Below are positions 30,102 to 39,253 of a stretch of 64,000 nucleotides of DNA, in pieces (position 1 is the stretch's first letter; the number at the start of each line of letters is the position of its first letter). The notes beneath the pieces are model-generated. The model made no database searches. It saw nothing but the letters and a program-made list of their open reading frames with translations, and was not told the DNA's origin. The translations under genes and the position numbers were made by a program. Source of the DNA: Lonepinella sp051851555 (lineage in GTDB: Bacteria; Pseudomonadota; Gammaproteobacteria; Enterobacterales; Pasteurellaceae); assembly GCF_051851555.1 (NCBI RefSeq), contig NZ_JBPDVH010000003.1, positions 62,001-126,000 of the forward strand, written 5' to 3'.

Positions 30102-30221
30102 TTGAAAAAAGTTAGCAAAGATAACGAGGGACAACCGATTTTTGGCATTAATTTAGTGCCGTTAAATTCAGGTGTGATTCGGGTTGGTGATAAGGTAGAA
30201 ATATTAAGAACAATGCAGTAA
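30102..30221 (+). pseudogene. C-terminal remnant of a YcbX-like MOSC-domain protein
   Basis: A 39-codon open segment directly after the USS dyad reads [22 protein letters not shown] and ends RTMQ-stop. E. coli YcbX has [22 protein letters not shown] at the equivalent place in its MOSC domain, so this is the tail of a molybdenum-cofactor sulfurase-type protein. Nothing of the rest of the gene is present. No ribosome site; only TTG/GTG could start it. Decayed after a deletion, with the degQ terminator abutting the break. Confidence 0.75.
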
Positions 30222-30227
30222 AACAAA

Positions 30228-30245
30228 GGGCGTCATAAGACGCCC
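30228..30245 (-). terminator. Terminator of folE
   Basis: GGGCGTC-ttat-GACGCCC on the minus strand, followed by TTTGTTTT. Confidence 0.9.
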
Positions 30246-30258
30246 TCGTGAAAAATTA

Positions 30259-30915
30259 TTACTTATTAATCAAACTCAAAAACTCTTTTCGGGTTTCCCG
30301 ATCTTCTAAGAAAACACCACCAAAAGCTGATGTTACCGTGTAACTATTGCTGTCTTTAATTCCTCGGCATTTTACGCAAAAATGCGTGGCTTTTACATAA
30401 ACTGCCACATCTTCGGTTTCCAAAATAGTTTGAAACGCCAATAACACTTGCTCAGTCAAACGCTCTTGTACTTGCGGACGTTGCGCAAAAAAGGCCACTA
30501 CTCGATTAATTTTAGATAAGCCGATCACCCATTTTTTCGGGTAATAGGCCACAGACACGGTGCCATCAATAGTAACAAAATGATGTTCGCAAGTACTGGT
30601 CAACGTCACGTCATTGACCAATACCATTTCGCTCACTTTCATACGATTTTCAATGTTGGTAATTTTCGGGAAATTGGCGTAATCCAGTCCACTAAAAATT
30701 TCATCCACAAACATTTTTGCCAAACGGTGCGGGGTTTCTTCAATACTATCGTCCGTTAAATCTAAGCCGATCAACGCCAACACATCACGCATTTTACTTT
30801 CAATTTCATCACGGCGTTGATCTTTACTCTTGGTCAAATTAACCATTGGGGTTTCAATCCCTTTTGCCACTAAGGCATCACGCACCTTAATGGCTTCTGC
30901 TGAAATATTGCTCAT
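30259..30915 (-). CDS. folE: GTP cyclohydrolase I
   Basis: 218 aa. Converts GTP to dihydroneopterin triphosphate, first step of folate synthesis. Zinc ligands Cys/His in TSTCEHHFV and Cys in HFCVKCRGI; signature [14 protein letters not shown] and [17 protein letters not shown]. Divergent from moeA with 130 bp between them holding both promoters. Confidence 0.97.
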   Translation of the reverse strand: MSNISAEAIKVRDALVAKGIETPMVNLTKSKDQRRDEIESKMRDVLALIGLDLTDDSIEETPHRLAKMFVDEIFSGLDYANFPKITNIENRMKVSEMVLVNDVTLTSTCEHHFVTIDGTVSVAYYPKKWVIGLSKINRVVAFFAQRPQVQERLTEQVLLAFQTILETEDVAVYVKATHFCVKCRGIKDSNSYTVTSAFGGVFLEDRETRKEFLSLINK

Positions 30916-31047
30916 TTACAACTCCAATAAAATAATGGGCTATTCTAACAAACATTCAGCGAAGAATAAAACCAGAATATTCATTAACATCGTGAAAAAT
31001 TTTAGTATAGAATAAGGATATGATTAATATTCAATAACAGGATTACC

Positions 31048-32259
31048 ATGCTCACACTACAACAAGCCCTAGATAACATTCTCAATACCTTACCCACGCC
31101 CACTAAACATCAGCAAGTTTCCCTTGATCAAACGGTCAATTTAGTCTGTGCGGAAGATGTGATTTCGCCGATTAATGTGCCGTCTTTTGATAATTCGGCC
31201 ATGGACGGCTATGCGGTTCGTTTAGCGGATATGGAAAAATCGTTAACCCTTTCCGTTGCAGGAAAATCTTTCGCCGGCAGTCCATTTACAGGCGAATGGC
31301 CAGCTCAAAGTGCGGTGCGAATTATGACCGGAGCCATGTTGCCAGCGGGGGCGGATACCGTAGTGATCCAAGAAGAGGTTATCGTCAATGATGACGGCAC
31401 CATTACCCTTTCCACTGTACCAAAAAATAACCAAAATATTCGTCGTATTGGCGAAGATGTAAAAATTGGTGATGTGGTGTTAAAAAAAGGCCAAAAACTC
31501 ACCGCAGTTTCTTTGCCATTATTGGCCTCTTTAGGGATTTCAACGGTTGACGTTTATCCACGTTTAAAAGTCGCCGTACTTTCCACCGGAGATGAACTCG
31601 TGCCTGTTGGACAACCGTTGCAAGCGGGACAAATTTACGATACCAATCGTTTTACGGTAAAACTGATGTTAGAAAAACTCGGCTGTGAGGTGCTAGATTT
31701 TGGCATTTTGCCAGATAATGAGCAACAATTTGAACAAGCCTTTTTGAACGCTCAGGCTCAAGCAGATTTGGTCATCACCAGTGGCGGTGTATCGGTTGGC
31801 GAGGCGGATTTCACTAAAACCGTATTAGAAAAAGTGGGCGAAGTCAATTTCTGGAAAATTGCCATGAAACCTGGTAAGCCGTTTGCCTTTGGTAAATTGC
31901 CAAATGCGTGGTTCTGTGGTTTACCGGGTAATCCTGTTTCGGCGTTAGTCACGTTTTATCAGCTTGTTCAACCGGTGATTGCTCGCTTATCAGGCGCAGA
32001 TTATCAACCTGCTACACTACTTCAAGCGATAGCCATTGCCCCAATGAAAAAAGCCGTCGGACGCATGGATTTTCAACGTGGCTTTTATCAAGTCAATCCA
32101 CAAGGAAAAATTGAAGTGCAATCCGTAGGCTTTCAAGGTTCCCATTTATTCAGTGCCTTTGTGAAAAGTAACTGCTTTATTCGTATTGAGAAAGAACGTG
32201 GTAATGTGGCTGTGGGGGAAACTGTCACCATTGAACCTTTTAGTGATTTATTGAGATAA
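31048..32259 (+). CDS. moeA: Molybdopterin molybdenumtransferase
   Basis: 403 aa. Inserts molybdate into adenylated molybdopterin. Blocks DNSAMDGYAV, AVRIMTGAMLPAGADTVV, VLSTGDELV, TSGGVSVGEADF, FCGLPGNPVSA. Followed 3 bp later by moeB, the usual moeAB operon. Confidence 0.96.
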   Translation: MLTLQQALDNILNTLPTPTKHQQVSLDQTVNLVCAEDVISPINVPSFDNSAMDGYAVRLADMEKSLTLSVAGKSFAGSPFTGEWPAQSAVRIMTGAMLPAGADTVVIQEEVIVNDDGTITLSTVPKNNQNIRRIGEDVKIGDVVLKKGQKLTAVSLPLLASLGISTVDVYPRLKVAVLSTGDELVPVGQPLQAGQIYDTNRFTVKLMLEKLGCEVLDFGILPDNEQQFEQAFLNAQAQADLVITSGGVSVGEADFTKTVLEKVGEVNFWKIAMKPGKPFAFGKLPNAWFCGLPGNPVSALVTFYQLVQPVIARLSGADYQPATLLQAIAIAPMKKAVGRMDFQRGFYQVNPQGKIEVQSVGFQGSHLFSAFVKSNCFIRIEKERGNVAVGETVTIEPFSDLLR

Positions 32260-32262
32260 ACC

Positions 32263-32985
32263 ATGTCTGAATTGAACTATGCAGAAGAACTCCGTTACAA
32301 CCGCCAAATTATTTTAAAATCGGTGGATTTTGACGGGCAAGAAAAACTCAAAGACAGTCGCATGTTGATTGTTGGATTAGGCGGTTTGGGCTGTGCAGCA
32401 AGCCAATATTTGGCTGCTGCAGGTGTGGGACATTTGACCTTGTTGGACTTTGATACGGTTTCCCTTTCCAATTTACAACGCCAAGTCTTGCATACAGATG
32501 AACGCATTGATATGCCGAAGGTCACATCCGCCAAAATCGCCTTGCAAGCCCTTAATCCACATATTGAAATTCACACGATCCATGAAAAACTGGACGAAAA
32601 AAAATTAGCTGAACTGATACAGCAATTTGACGTGGTGTTAGATTGTACCGATAATGTAGAAAGCCGTAACCAACTTGATCTGGCTTGTCAATCGGCATTT
32701 GTGCCATTAGTTTCAGGTTCCGCGATTCGCATGGAAGGGCAAGTTTCGGTGTTTAGCTATGAACCCAATACGCCAACTTATCACCATTTAAGCCAATTAT
32801 TCGGTGACAATGCGTTAAGTTGCGTAGAGGCAGGCGTTCTCTCCCCGATTGTGGGAATTGTCGGTTCAATTCAAGCCATGGAGGCGATTAAAGTGCGGTT
32901 AAAAATCGGCAATATTTTAGCAGGGAGATTACTCATGATTGATGGATTTTCCATGACCTTTCGTGAATTGAAATTACCTTGTTAA
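32263..32985 (+). CDS. moeB: Molybdopterin-synthase adenylyltransferase
   Basis: 240-aa E1/ThiF-fold enzyme that adenylates the MoaD C-terminus. Nucleotide loop IVGLGGLGCAASQYL, LDFDTVSLSNLQRQ, DCTDN. The structural zinc site of E. coli MoeB (a CxxC before the ALSCVEAGV block and a C-terminal CxxC) is missing: the first is replaced by TYHHLSQLF, and the protein ends at KLPC. The adenylation residues are kept, so it is probably active but zinc-free. Confidence 0.93.
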   Translation: MSELNYAEELRYNRQIILKSVDFDGQEKLKDSRMLIVGLGGLGCAASQYLAAAGVGHLTLLDFDTVSLSNLQRQVLHTDERIDMPKVTSAKIALQALNPHIEIHTIHEKLDEKKLAELIQQFDVVLDCTDNVESRNQLDLACQSAFVPLVSGSAIRMEGQVSVFSYEPNTPTYHHLSQLFGDNALSCVEAGVLSPIVGIVGSIQAMEAIKVRLKIGNILAGRLLMIDGFSMTFRELKLPC

Positions 32986-33072
32986 TGTTGTAATGCAACG
33001 TATTTATTCCCTTTTTTGAATAAATCGTTTATCTACTTTTTTTATTTTTAACCACTATTTAGGGGTACAGCA

Positions 33073-34080
33073 ATGAAAAAATCATTGTTGGGCTTAGCTA
33101 TTGTCGGGGTAATAACGTTAATCGCTAAAGCCTTATCTTTCTCAACACTCGCCAGCCAATTACATCTTGGCGCCTTAACCCTTGCTATTTTATTGGGGTT
33201 ACTCGTCGGTAACACGCTATATCCCAAATGGCAACAACAATCCCATGCGGGTGTCACCTTTGCTAAAGGGCGGTTATTACGCATAGGGATTGTGTTATAC
33301 GGTTTCCAAATCACCTTTCAAGACATCGCCCAAGTAGGGGCAAACGCCATTATTAGCGATGCGATTATGTTGATTTGCACCTTTTTCATCACCTGTACAT
33401 TGGGCATTTATCTGTTAAAAATAGACAAACAAATTGTCTATCTCACCGCATCTGGTTGCAGTATTTGTGGTGCAGCCGCTATTTTGGCGACTGAACCAGT
33501 GGTGAAAGCGGATTCACATAAAGTATCCGTTGCCGTTGCTTTAATCGTGATTTTCGGCACAATTTCCATGTTTCTCTACCCGATTCTCTACCAATATATT
33601 CAGGGATTAAGTGACAATCAATTCGGCATTTATATCGGCTCATCAGTACATGAAGTCGCACAGGTTTATGCGGCTGGGAAAAATATCAACCCCGAAGTTG
33701 CCAATATTGCCGTCATCACCAAAATGCTCCGAGTCATGATGCTCGCCCTGTTTTTAGTTGTATTATCTTATTATTTACACAAACAACAAGCTCAAACGGG
33801 TGAGAAAAGCCCATTTAATATGCCGTGGTTTGCCTTGTATTTTATTTTGGTAGCGGTGTTTAATTCTTTCCAATTATTACCTGCTCAACTGGTCCAATTT
33901 TTAATTCAACTAGACGGTATTTTATTGATGATGGCAATGACCGCTCTCGGTCTAACCACTCATATCAGTGCCATTAAACAAGCTGGCATTAAGCCGTTGA
34001 TTTTAGGTTTTTTGGTGTTTTTATGGTTGGTGATTGGGGGATTTGTGGTGAATTTTGTGATGCAAAACTTATTTATGTAA
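33073..34080 (+). CDS. yeiH: YeiH-family (UPF0324) membrane protein, putative sulfate exporter
   Basis: 335 aa with about ten hydrophobic spans. Family blocks ILLGLLVGNTLYPKW, GIVLYGFQITFQDI, ASGCSICGAAAILATEPVV, GSSVHEVAQVYAAG and VITKMLRVMMLALF. Function in Haemophilus-type bacteria is unproven; related proteins are implicated in sulfonate/taurine or sulfate export. Monocistronic; a possible terminator stem TTTATTC/GAATAAA lies before it (33010-33025). Confidence 0.88.
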   Translation: MKKSLLGLAIVGVITLIAKALSFSTLASQLHLGALTLAILLGLLVGNTLYPKWQQQSHAGVTFAKGRLLRIGIVLYGFQITFQDIAQVGANAIISDAIMLICTFFITCTLGIYLLKIDKQIVYLTASGCSICGAAAILATEPVVKADSHKVSVAVALIVIFGTISMFLYPILYQYIQGLSDNQFGIYIGSSVHEVAQVYAAGKNINPEVANIAVITKMLRVMMLALFLVVLSYYLHKQQAQTGEKSPFNMPWFALYFILVAVFNSFQLLPAQLVQFLIQLDGILLMMAMTALGLTTHISAIKQAGIKPLILGFLVFLWLVIGGFVVNFVMQNLFM

Positions 34081-34190
34081 ATAGATTTAAAAAGTGCGGT
34101 AAGAAATAGCTGATTTTTGATCTCTCCCTCTAAAATGGCTACAATCAAAATATCAAAGAACAGCAAACTCCATCATTAAGGATAAACACT

Positions 34191-34772
34191 ATGCACCAGA
34201 CCATTCCAATGCAAACTTTTTATTATGGTTTTCCCGTGGTTCTACTGACCACTTGCGATGAACAAGGACATAGCAATATTTCACCAATTTCATCCAGTTG
34301 GTGTTTAGGTGATAATATCGTGATTGGTTTAGGAACTTGCGGCAAAGCCTTTGAAAATCTACAAGTTTGCCCTGAAGCTGTTTTGAATTTACCTGATAAC
34401 ACAATGTTTCAACGAGTCGAAAGCATAGCACCTTTCACGGGTAAAGCTGAGATTCCTAAACATAAACAAGGTATTTATGCTTATTGTTCGGATAAATTTG
34501 CTCAGGGAAAATTAACCGCTCAAACATCAATACAAGTTCGCCCGACTCGTATTGCGGAATGCCCCATTCAAGCCGAAATGCGGTTGCAACAAATTAGCCA
34601 GCGAGATGGTTATGCCATTATAGAATTTAAAATTGTTCAACTGCACGCACAACAGCATTTAGTGAATGAACAAGGGCATATTCGCCCAGAATCTTGGCAA
34701 CCGTTGATTTATAATTTTCGCCACTATCACGGATTAAGTGAGTCATTAGGTAAAAATTTTCGGGCGAGATAG
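34191..34772 (+). CDS. Flavin reductase-like FMN-binding protein
   Basis: 193 aa with the flavin-reductase (DIM6/NTAB) fold: VVLLTTCDEQGHSNISPISSSW opening, VIGLGTCGKAFENL, EAVLNLPD. Members bind FMN and reduce flavins or act in flavin-dependent oxygenases. The substrate is unknown. Convergent with ychN across an inverted repeat. Confidence 0.8.
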   Translation: MHQTIPMQTFYYGFPVVLLTTCDEQGHSNISPISSSWCLGDNIVIGLGTCGKAFENLQVCPEAVLNLPDNTMFQRVESIAPFTGKAEIPKHKQGIYAYCSDKFAQGKLTAQTSIQVRPTRIAECPIQAEMRLQQISQRDGYAIIEFKIVQLHAQQHLVNEQGHIRPESWQPLIYNFRHYHGLSESLGKNFRAR

Positions 34773-34780
34773 CAGAATAA

Positions 34781-34818
34781 AAATGCGGTGAAAAACAACA
34801 AAATTTTTCACCGCATTT
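34781..34818. terminator. Bidirectional terminator from a degenerate inverted USS pair
   Basis: AAATGCGGTGAAAAA and TTTTTCACCGCATTT, 15-bp perfect arms, 8-nt loop. Both arms carry T where the USS core has G, so symmetry is kept although the uptake core is lost. Confidence 0.85.
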
Positions 34819-34837
34819 CGAGCAAAATCTGATTAAA

Positions 34838-35194
34838 TTAGAAATTAATCACCTTATCCGCCCACAATGTCCAAGCGGAAACATCATCTAATGTCCCGAC
34901 ACTCACCCCTTGCACTAACGGCAAATGTGTAATGCCTCGTGCTTTGGTGCAACTGGTGCAAAGTTTGGCCTCGGCACCTAAACCCGTTAAGACTTCAAGA
35001 GTCTGTTGTACATTGTAACCGTCATTTGGATTTTGGCCGGCTAAACCAGACAACACCGAATCAGAGAAGAAAAAGGCTTTGATTTCAACGTCTTTACCGT
35101 TTTCTTCCAATAAGTTCACCGCAAAACGCAAACCGTTAAAGGTTTTCTCGGTGCCGTAAGGCGATTCGTTAAAAATAAATAATAATTTTTGCAT
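34838..35194 (-). CDS. ychN: DsrE-fold protein YchN
   Basis: 118 aa, the family's usual length. DsrE/YchN fold: KLLFIFNESPYGTEKTFNGLRFA, VLTGLGAEAKLCTSCTKARG (Cys pair near residue 80). The E. coli protein is a hexamer of unknown role, related to sulfur-relay proteins. Good ribosome site (AAGGACATGTT). Downstream of the NCS2 permease on the same strand. Confidence 0.9.
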   Translation of the reverse strand: MQKLLFIFNESPYGTEKTFNGLRFAVNLLEENGKDVEIKAFFFSDSVLSGLAGQNPNDGYNVQQTLEVLTGLGAEAKLCTSCTKARGITHLPLVQGVSVGTLDDVSAWTLWADKVINF

Positions 35195-35209
35195 AACATG
35201 TCCTTGTTG

Positions 35210-36505
35210 TTAGCCAATCCAAATAAATTTAATTAAGAATAAAATCGATACCACCCAAACTGAGGCATTAATTTCTTTCCAACGGCCAGTACAGGCTTTC
35301 ATCACGCAGTAGGTGATAAACCCAAAGGCAATCCCCTCGGTAATAGAATAAGTGAATGGCATTAATGCGGTGGTAATAAAGGCAGGGGTGGCCTCGGTTA
35401 AATCGCTCCATTCCACTTCAATTAAGCTAGATGCCATTAAGATTCCAACGAAAACTAACGCCCCCGCAGTGGCATAGGCTGGCACTAAACCGGCTAATGG
35501 AGAGAAGAAAATGGTTAATAAGAATAAGATACCGACCACAACAGCGGTTAATCCCGTACGACCGCCTACCGAAACACCTGAACCACTTTCAATGTAAGTA
35601 CTGATGGCAGATGTTCCCATAAATGAGCCTACCATGGCGGAAGTACTGTCTACTAACAACGCTTGTTTCATTTTCGGGAAACGACCTTGTTCATCAGCAA
35701 AACCCGCTTTGGTGGTGACTGCAATTAAGGTGCCTGATGAGTCAAATAAGTTAACCAACAGGAATGAGAAAATAATACCCAATAAGCCTAAATCAAAGGC
35801 TCCCGCAATATCCACTTGGCCCACCACCGCATCTAAACTCGGCGGCATAGACATAATACCATGGAATTGCACGGCGGGATCGAAGATTAACGCTAAGGCG
35901 GTAATCACCACGATAGAGGCTAATACGCCAGAATGCACGCCTTTGGCGGATAACACCACGATAATGAAAAAGCCTAAAATGCCCATCAGAATTTTTGGAT
36001 CGTGCAAGTCACCCAACGCTACCAGTGTGGCCTCGTTCGGGATAATTAAGCCCATGTTTTTAAAGCCAATTAAGGCAATTAACAAGCCAATCCCCGCACC
36101 AATCCCTACTCGTAAGCCTTTTGGAATGGCGGACATAAACCAGTAGCGAATTTGTAACACGGTAAGCAAAAATAAGCCAACGGAACCTAAGAAAATAGCC
36201 CCCATGCCCACTTGCCAAGAATAGCCCATTTTAATCACCACGCCATAAGCAAAAAAGGCGTTTAATCCCATTGCTGGCGCCAACGCAATCGGCAAGTTAC
36301 TAAACAAGCCCATGGCAATAGTACCAAAGGCAGCAATTAAACAGGTGGTGACGAACACCACTTGAGTGTCCATGCCGGCTGCACCCAATACCGCAGGGTT
36401 AACAAACACGATATAGACCATGGTGAAAAAGGTAGTGATACCGGCTACAATTTCCGTTTTGGTGTTGCTACCCTTTTGTTTTAGCTGAAAAAGTTTTTCT
36501 AGCAT
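35210..36505 (-). CDS. NCS2-family purine permease
   Basis: 431-aa inner-membrane transporter with about 14 spans. AzgA-type signature: KTEIVAGITTFFTMVYIVFVNP, ALAPAMGLNAFFAYGVV, FDSSGTLIAVTTKAGF, ESGSGVSVGGRTGLTAVVVG. This branch carries adenine or guanine/hypoxanthine by proton symport; which one is not decidable here. Lies 14 bp after the usg-like gene and 15 bp before ychN. Confidence 0.9.
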   Translation of the reverse strand: MLEKLFQLKQKGSNTKTEIVAGITTFFTMVYIVFVNPAVLGAAGMDTQVVFVTTCLIAAFGTIAMGLFSNLPIALAPAMGLNAFFAYGVVIKMGYSWQVGMGAIFLGSVGLFLLTVLQIRYWFMSAIPKGLRVGIGAGIGLLIALIGFKNMGLIIPNEATLVALGDLHDPKILMGILGFFIIVVLSAKGVHSGVLASIVVITALALIFDPAVQFHGIMSMPPSLDAVVGQVDIAGAFDLGLLGIIFSFLLVNLFDSSGTLIAVTTKAGFADEQGRFPKMKQALLVDSTSAMVGSFMGTSAISTYIESGSGVSVGGRTGLTAVVVGILFLLTIFFSPLAGLVPAYATAGALVFVGILMASSLIEVEWSDLTEATPAFITTALMPFTYSITEGIAFGFITYCVMKACTGRWKEINASVWVVSILFLIKFIWIG

Positions 36506-36519
36506 ATTGATTTCCTAAG

Positions 36520-37488
36520 TTAAGGTTGTTGATTAAAAAGTCTTTCCAATAATTGAACAGCCAAGCACGCTAAATTAAAACGTTGCTCATCTGCGACCGT
36601 CCAAAATTCTACGCCATTTTCGCTTATTTTTAAATCACTAATATGTAATTTTACGGTTTCTTCATTATTTTCTTGTTCACCGTTGAGAACCGGTGTGATT
36701 TTTTCCTCAAGTTGAATAAGATCCTGTTGTTGCCATGTGGATTTAATTTGCTCAAGGTCGATTTGATAATCCGAAAGTGCGGTGATTTTTTGAGCTAAAC
36801 CATAAAAAACAGGCACTTGAATGCTGTGATAAACCACCGATAAGGTCGGAAAAATTTTGTTGATTTGGGTAGCGTAACTGCTTTCCAAGGGTGCGACATC
36901 AAAGGCAAAACGTGGCTCATTTTCATCTAACGGAATGCCATTCAGTAATCGAGCAGTTTGTCCGACCAGTTTGCTCACGGTTTCACCGTTGTGATAAGAG
37001 GCCGGCACAAGCGAACTAACGATTGCTTGGTTAATAGGATATTGTGCCATGAATGCCGACAAGGCCAATACAGTTTGGGTGATTTGTGGATTCGGCAAGG
37101 CAATAATATTATGCAAGGCGTTACGTTGTCGCAACTCTGTAATTAGTTCATCATTGACCGTCGGCACAATCACGGGAACCGCAGAAATACTGGCACACAG
37201 CCCCAACATATCGATCACCACACAACCCTGTTCTGCGGCATTGGCAATATGCGGTGCTTGCTCTGTTTTACCGGCAAATAATACATAATCAAATGCTGAC
37301 CAGTCCACCTCAGCGACTGGAATTTGCGCCACCGATTTATTGTGAAAACGTACGCCTTGTTCTTCATTAAAGGGGTAAATTTCTACCACCGTTAATTGGC
37401 TAATTTCAAGGCGACTTTGCTGTAAAAATTCGGTAATTTTTTCACAAAGCTCAAATTCCGCCGCAATGGCGAGATTTAATTTATTCAT
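36520..37488 (-). CDS. usg: Usg-like, aspartate-semialdehyde-dehydrogenase-related protein
   Basis: 322 aa related to Asd-type dehydrogenases over its length, with the dimerisation/substrate region [28 protein letters not shown]. The catalytic Cys position is Asn here ([11 protein letters not shown]), as in the Usg proteins of enterobacteria, so dehydrogenase activity is unlikely. Role unknown. First gene of a run with a purine permease and ychN. Confidence 0.78.
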   Translation of the reverse strand: MNKLNLAIAAEFELCEKITEFLQQSRLEISQLTVVEIYPFNEEQGVRFHNKSVAQIPVAEVDWSAFDYVLFAGKTEQAPHIANAAEQGCVVIDMLGLCASISAVPVIVPTVNDELITELRQRNALHNIIALPNPQITQTVLALSAFMAQYPINQAIVSSLVPASYHNGETVSKLVGQTARLLNGIPLDENEPRFAFDVAPLESSYATQINKIFPTLSVVYHSIQVPVFYGLAQKITALSDYQIDLEQIKSTWQQQDLIQLEEKITPVLNGEQENNEETVKLHISDLKISENGVEFWTVADEQRFNLACLAVQLLERLFNQQP

Positions 37489-37549
37489 TTTTTGCCCTCA
37501 TCGTAATAAAATAACGCTACATTCTATACTTTTTCAGGGAGAAAAGAAA

Positions 37550-38029
37550 ATGACACCCGCCATAGATTTACTAAAAAAACAAAAAATTGCTTTTACCTTA
37601 CACACCTACGATCACGATCCAAATAATACCCATTTTGGCGACGAGGCAGCGGAAAAATTAGGCTTAAATCCGAATCAATCTTTTAAAACCTTACTGGTGG
37701 CAGAAAATGGGGATCAGAAAAAATTAGCCTGTTTTGTGTTGCCCACCGCCAATATGCTTAACCTGAAAAAAGCCGCCAAAGCTATTGGTGTGAAAAAAGT
37801 CGATATGGCAGACAAAGAATTTGCGCAGAAAAGTAGCGGTTATTTGGTCGGGGGAATCAGCCCGTTAGGACAAAAGAAACGGCTCAAAACCGTGATCCAC
37901 CAAAGTGCGGTGAATTTTGAGCACATTTTTGTCTCTGGCGGAAAAAGAGGATTAAGTGTGGAACTGGCACCACAGGATTTAGCGCAAGTATTGGGCGCAG
38001 AATTTGTGGATATTGTGGATGATGAATAA
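37550..38029 (+). CDS. ybaK: Cys-tRNA(Pro)/Cys-tRNA(Cys) deacylase YbaK
   Basis: 159-aa editing protein that hydrolyses Cys mischarged on tRNA-Pro. The catalytic Lys lies in the [11 protein letters not shown] segment and the GG loops in [15 protein letters not shown]. The open frame runs on upstream to 37466, into the usg promoter, but the ATG at 37550 has AGGGAGAAAAG and starts [13 protein letters not shown] like its homologues. Divergent from usg. Confidence 0.93.
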   Translation: MTPAIDLLKKQKIAFTLHTYDHDPNNTHFGDEAAEKLGLNPNQSFKTLLVAENGDQKKLACFVLPTANMLNLKKAAKAIGVKKVDMADKEFAQKSSGYLVGGISPLGQKKRLKTVIHQSAVNFEHIFVSGGKRGLSVELAPQDLAQVLGAEFVDIVDDE

Positions 38030-38035
38030 TACAAA

Positions 38036-38061
38036 AAAGTGCGGTGATTTCACCGCACTTT
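38036..38061. terminator. Perfect inverted USS pair, bidirectional terminator
   Basis: AAAGTGCGGTGA / TCACCGCACTTT palindrome with a minimal loop between the convergent ybaK and tyrA genes. Confidence 0.9.
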
Positions 38062-38096
38062 ACCTGTTAATTTGCCCTGTTGATTTGCCCTATTTA

Positions 38097-39224
38097 TCAA
38101 TCATGTTGGCGATGATCATTGGCTTGTTGTAATAATTGACGGCTCTCTTTCATAAATAAATCCGAATATTCCCCAAACCATTGGCTCACTTGATTAAAGG
38201 TATCAATAAAGCCTTGTTTATCGCCGGTTTCAAAAAATTTCAGGCTTTCCACATAGCTGTCTTTGAGGCTTTCAATCACGGCTAAATTTTCGGGTTTATC
38301 CAGAATAATATCCGCATATAAGCCGCCATCTTGGGCAAATAAACGCCCGATCATAGCCAATTCTAAGCGATAAATCGGTGATGATAAGGCTAATAAATTG
38401 GCTAATTTTACCGGTTGTTTGGATAAATGTAGGCCGTTGGCAAAAGTGGAAAAATGGCGTAAGGCTTGGATATAGGTCATGCTGTGATCATGTTCCGCCG
38501 CCTCGACCTGATAAATTTTCGCCCCCCAAATCGCCATTTGCTCAAGCAACCATTGATAACGTTCAGGATAACGCCCATCACAACGCACAATGACCTGTTT
38601 TGCCATACTGGCGACATCAGGGCCGAACATAGGATGTAACCCCACAACTGCCCCATGATGGACTTCCAACATTTTTTGTAATGGCTGACGTTTAACCGAG
38701 GTTAAATCCGTTAATAACATATTTGGGGTTAAATAAGGTTGCAAGCGTTTAATGGTGTCTAAGGTATTGGCAATCGGTACACAGACAATGACCACATCAG
38801 TATTGGCCAAAATGTGCTCCGCACGTTGCCAATCTTGGCGACCTAATATCTCCACGGTATAACCAGATAAACCTAAGAAACGCACAAATAATCCGCCGAG
38901 TTTACCATTCCCCCCGACCACCACAATTTTTTTGATGTCAGGGTTAACGGTTTTAAAACCAAAATGATTTTCACTGGTGTAAGACTCCCGCATAAAACGG
39001 CGTAACACATCTTCAATTAAATCCGCTGGTACCCCGATTTTTTCCGCCTCTTGACGGCGAGCGGCTAACATATCTGCCTCCCGTTCAGGCACATAAATGG
39101 GCAAACCATGTTGATGTTTCACTTCACCGACTTTTTTCACCAACGCCAAACGTTTAGCAAACAGCTTAATCAGTTCGCCATCTACGCTATCAATTTCAGT
39201 TCTAATCTCTTTTAATACGTCCAT
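38097..39224 (-). CDS. tyrA: Chorismate mutase / prephenate dehydrogenase (T-protein)
   Basis: 375 aa. N-terminal AroQ-type mutase (residues 1-90: IRTEIDSVDGELIKLFAKRLALVKKVGEVK region) fused to a prephenate dehydrogenase with NAD loop IVVVGGNGKLGGLFVRFL and LHPMFGPDV. Makes 4-hydroxyphenylpyruvate for tyrosine. A TTG five codons upstream is ignored in favour of the ATG with GGAAGA. Follows the DAHP synthase gene by 29 bp, like the E. coli aroF-tyrA operon. Confidence 0.96.
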   Translation of the reverse strand: MDVLKEIRTEIDSVDGELIKLFAKRLALVKKVGEVKHQHGLPIYVPEREADMLAARRQEAEKIGVPADLIEDVLRRFMRESYTSENHFGFKTVNPDIKKIVVVGGNGKLGGLFVRFLGLSGYTVEILGRQDWQRAEHILANTDVVIVCVPIANTLDTIKRLQPYLTPNMLLTDLTSVKRQPLQKMLEVHHGAVVGLHPMFGPDVASMAKQVIVRCDGRYPERYQWLLEQMAIWGAKIYQVEAAEHDHSMTYIQALRHFSTFANGLHLSKQPVKLANLLALSSPIYRLELAMIGRLFAQDGGLYADIILDKPENLAVIESLKDSYVESLKFFETGDKQGFIDTFNQVSQWFGEYSDLFMKESRQLLQQANDHRQHD

Positions 39225-39253
39225 TTTATCTTCCGTCAAGATTCAAGTGCGGT

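Noticed and set aside
36520..37488. Functional aspartate-semialdehyde dehydrogenase
   Set aside because: The catalytic Cys position is Asn, so it is annotated as Usg-like.
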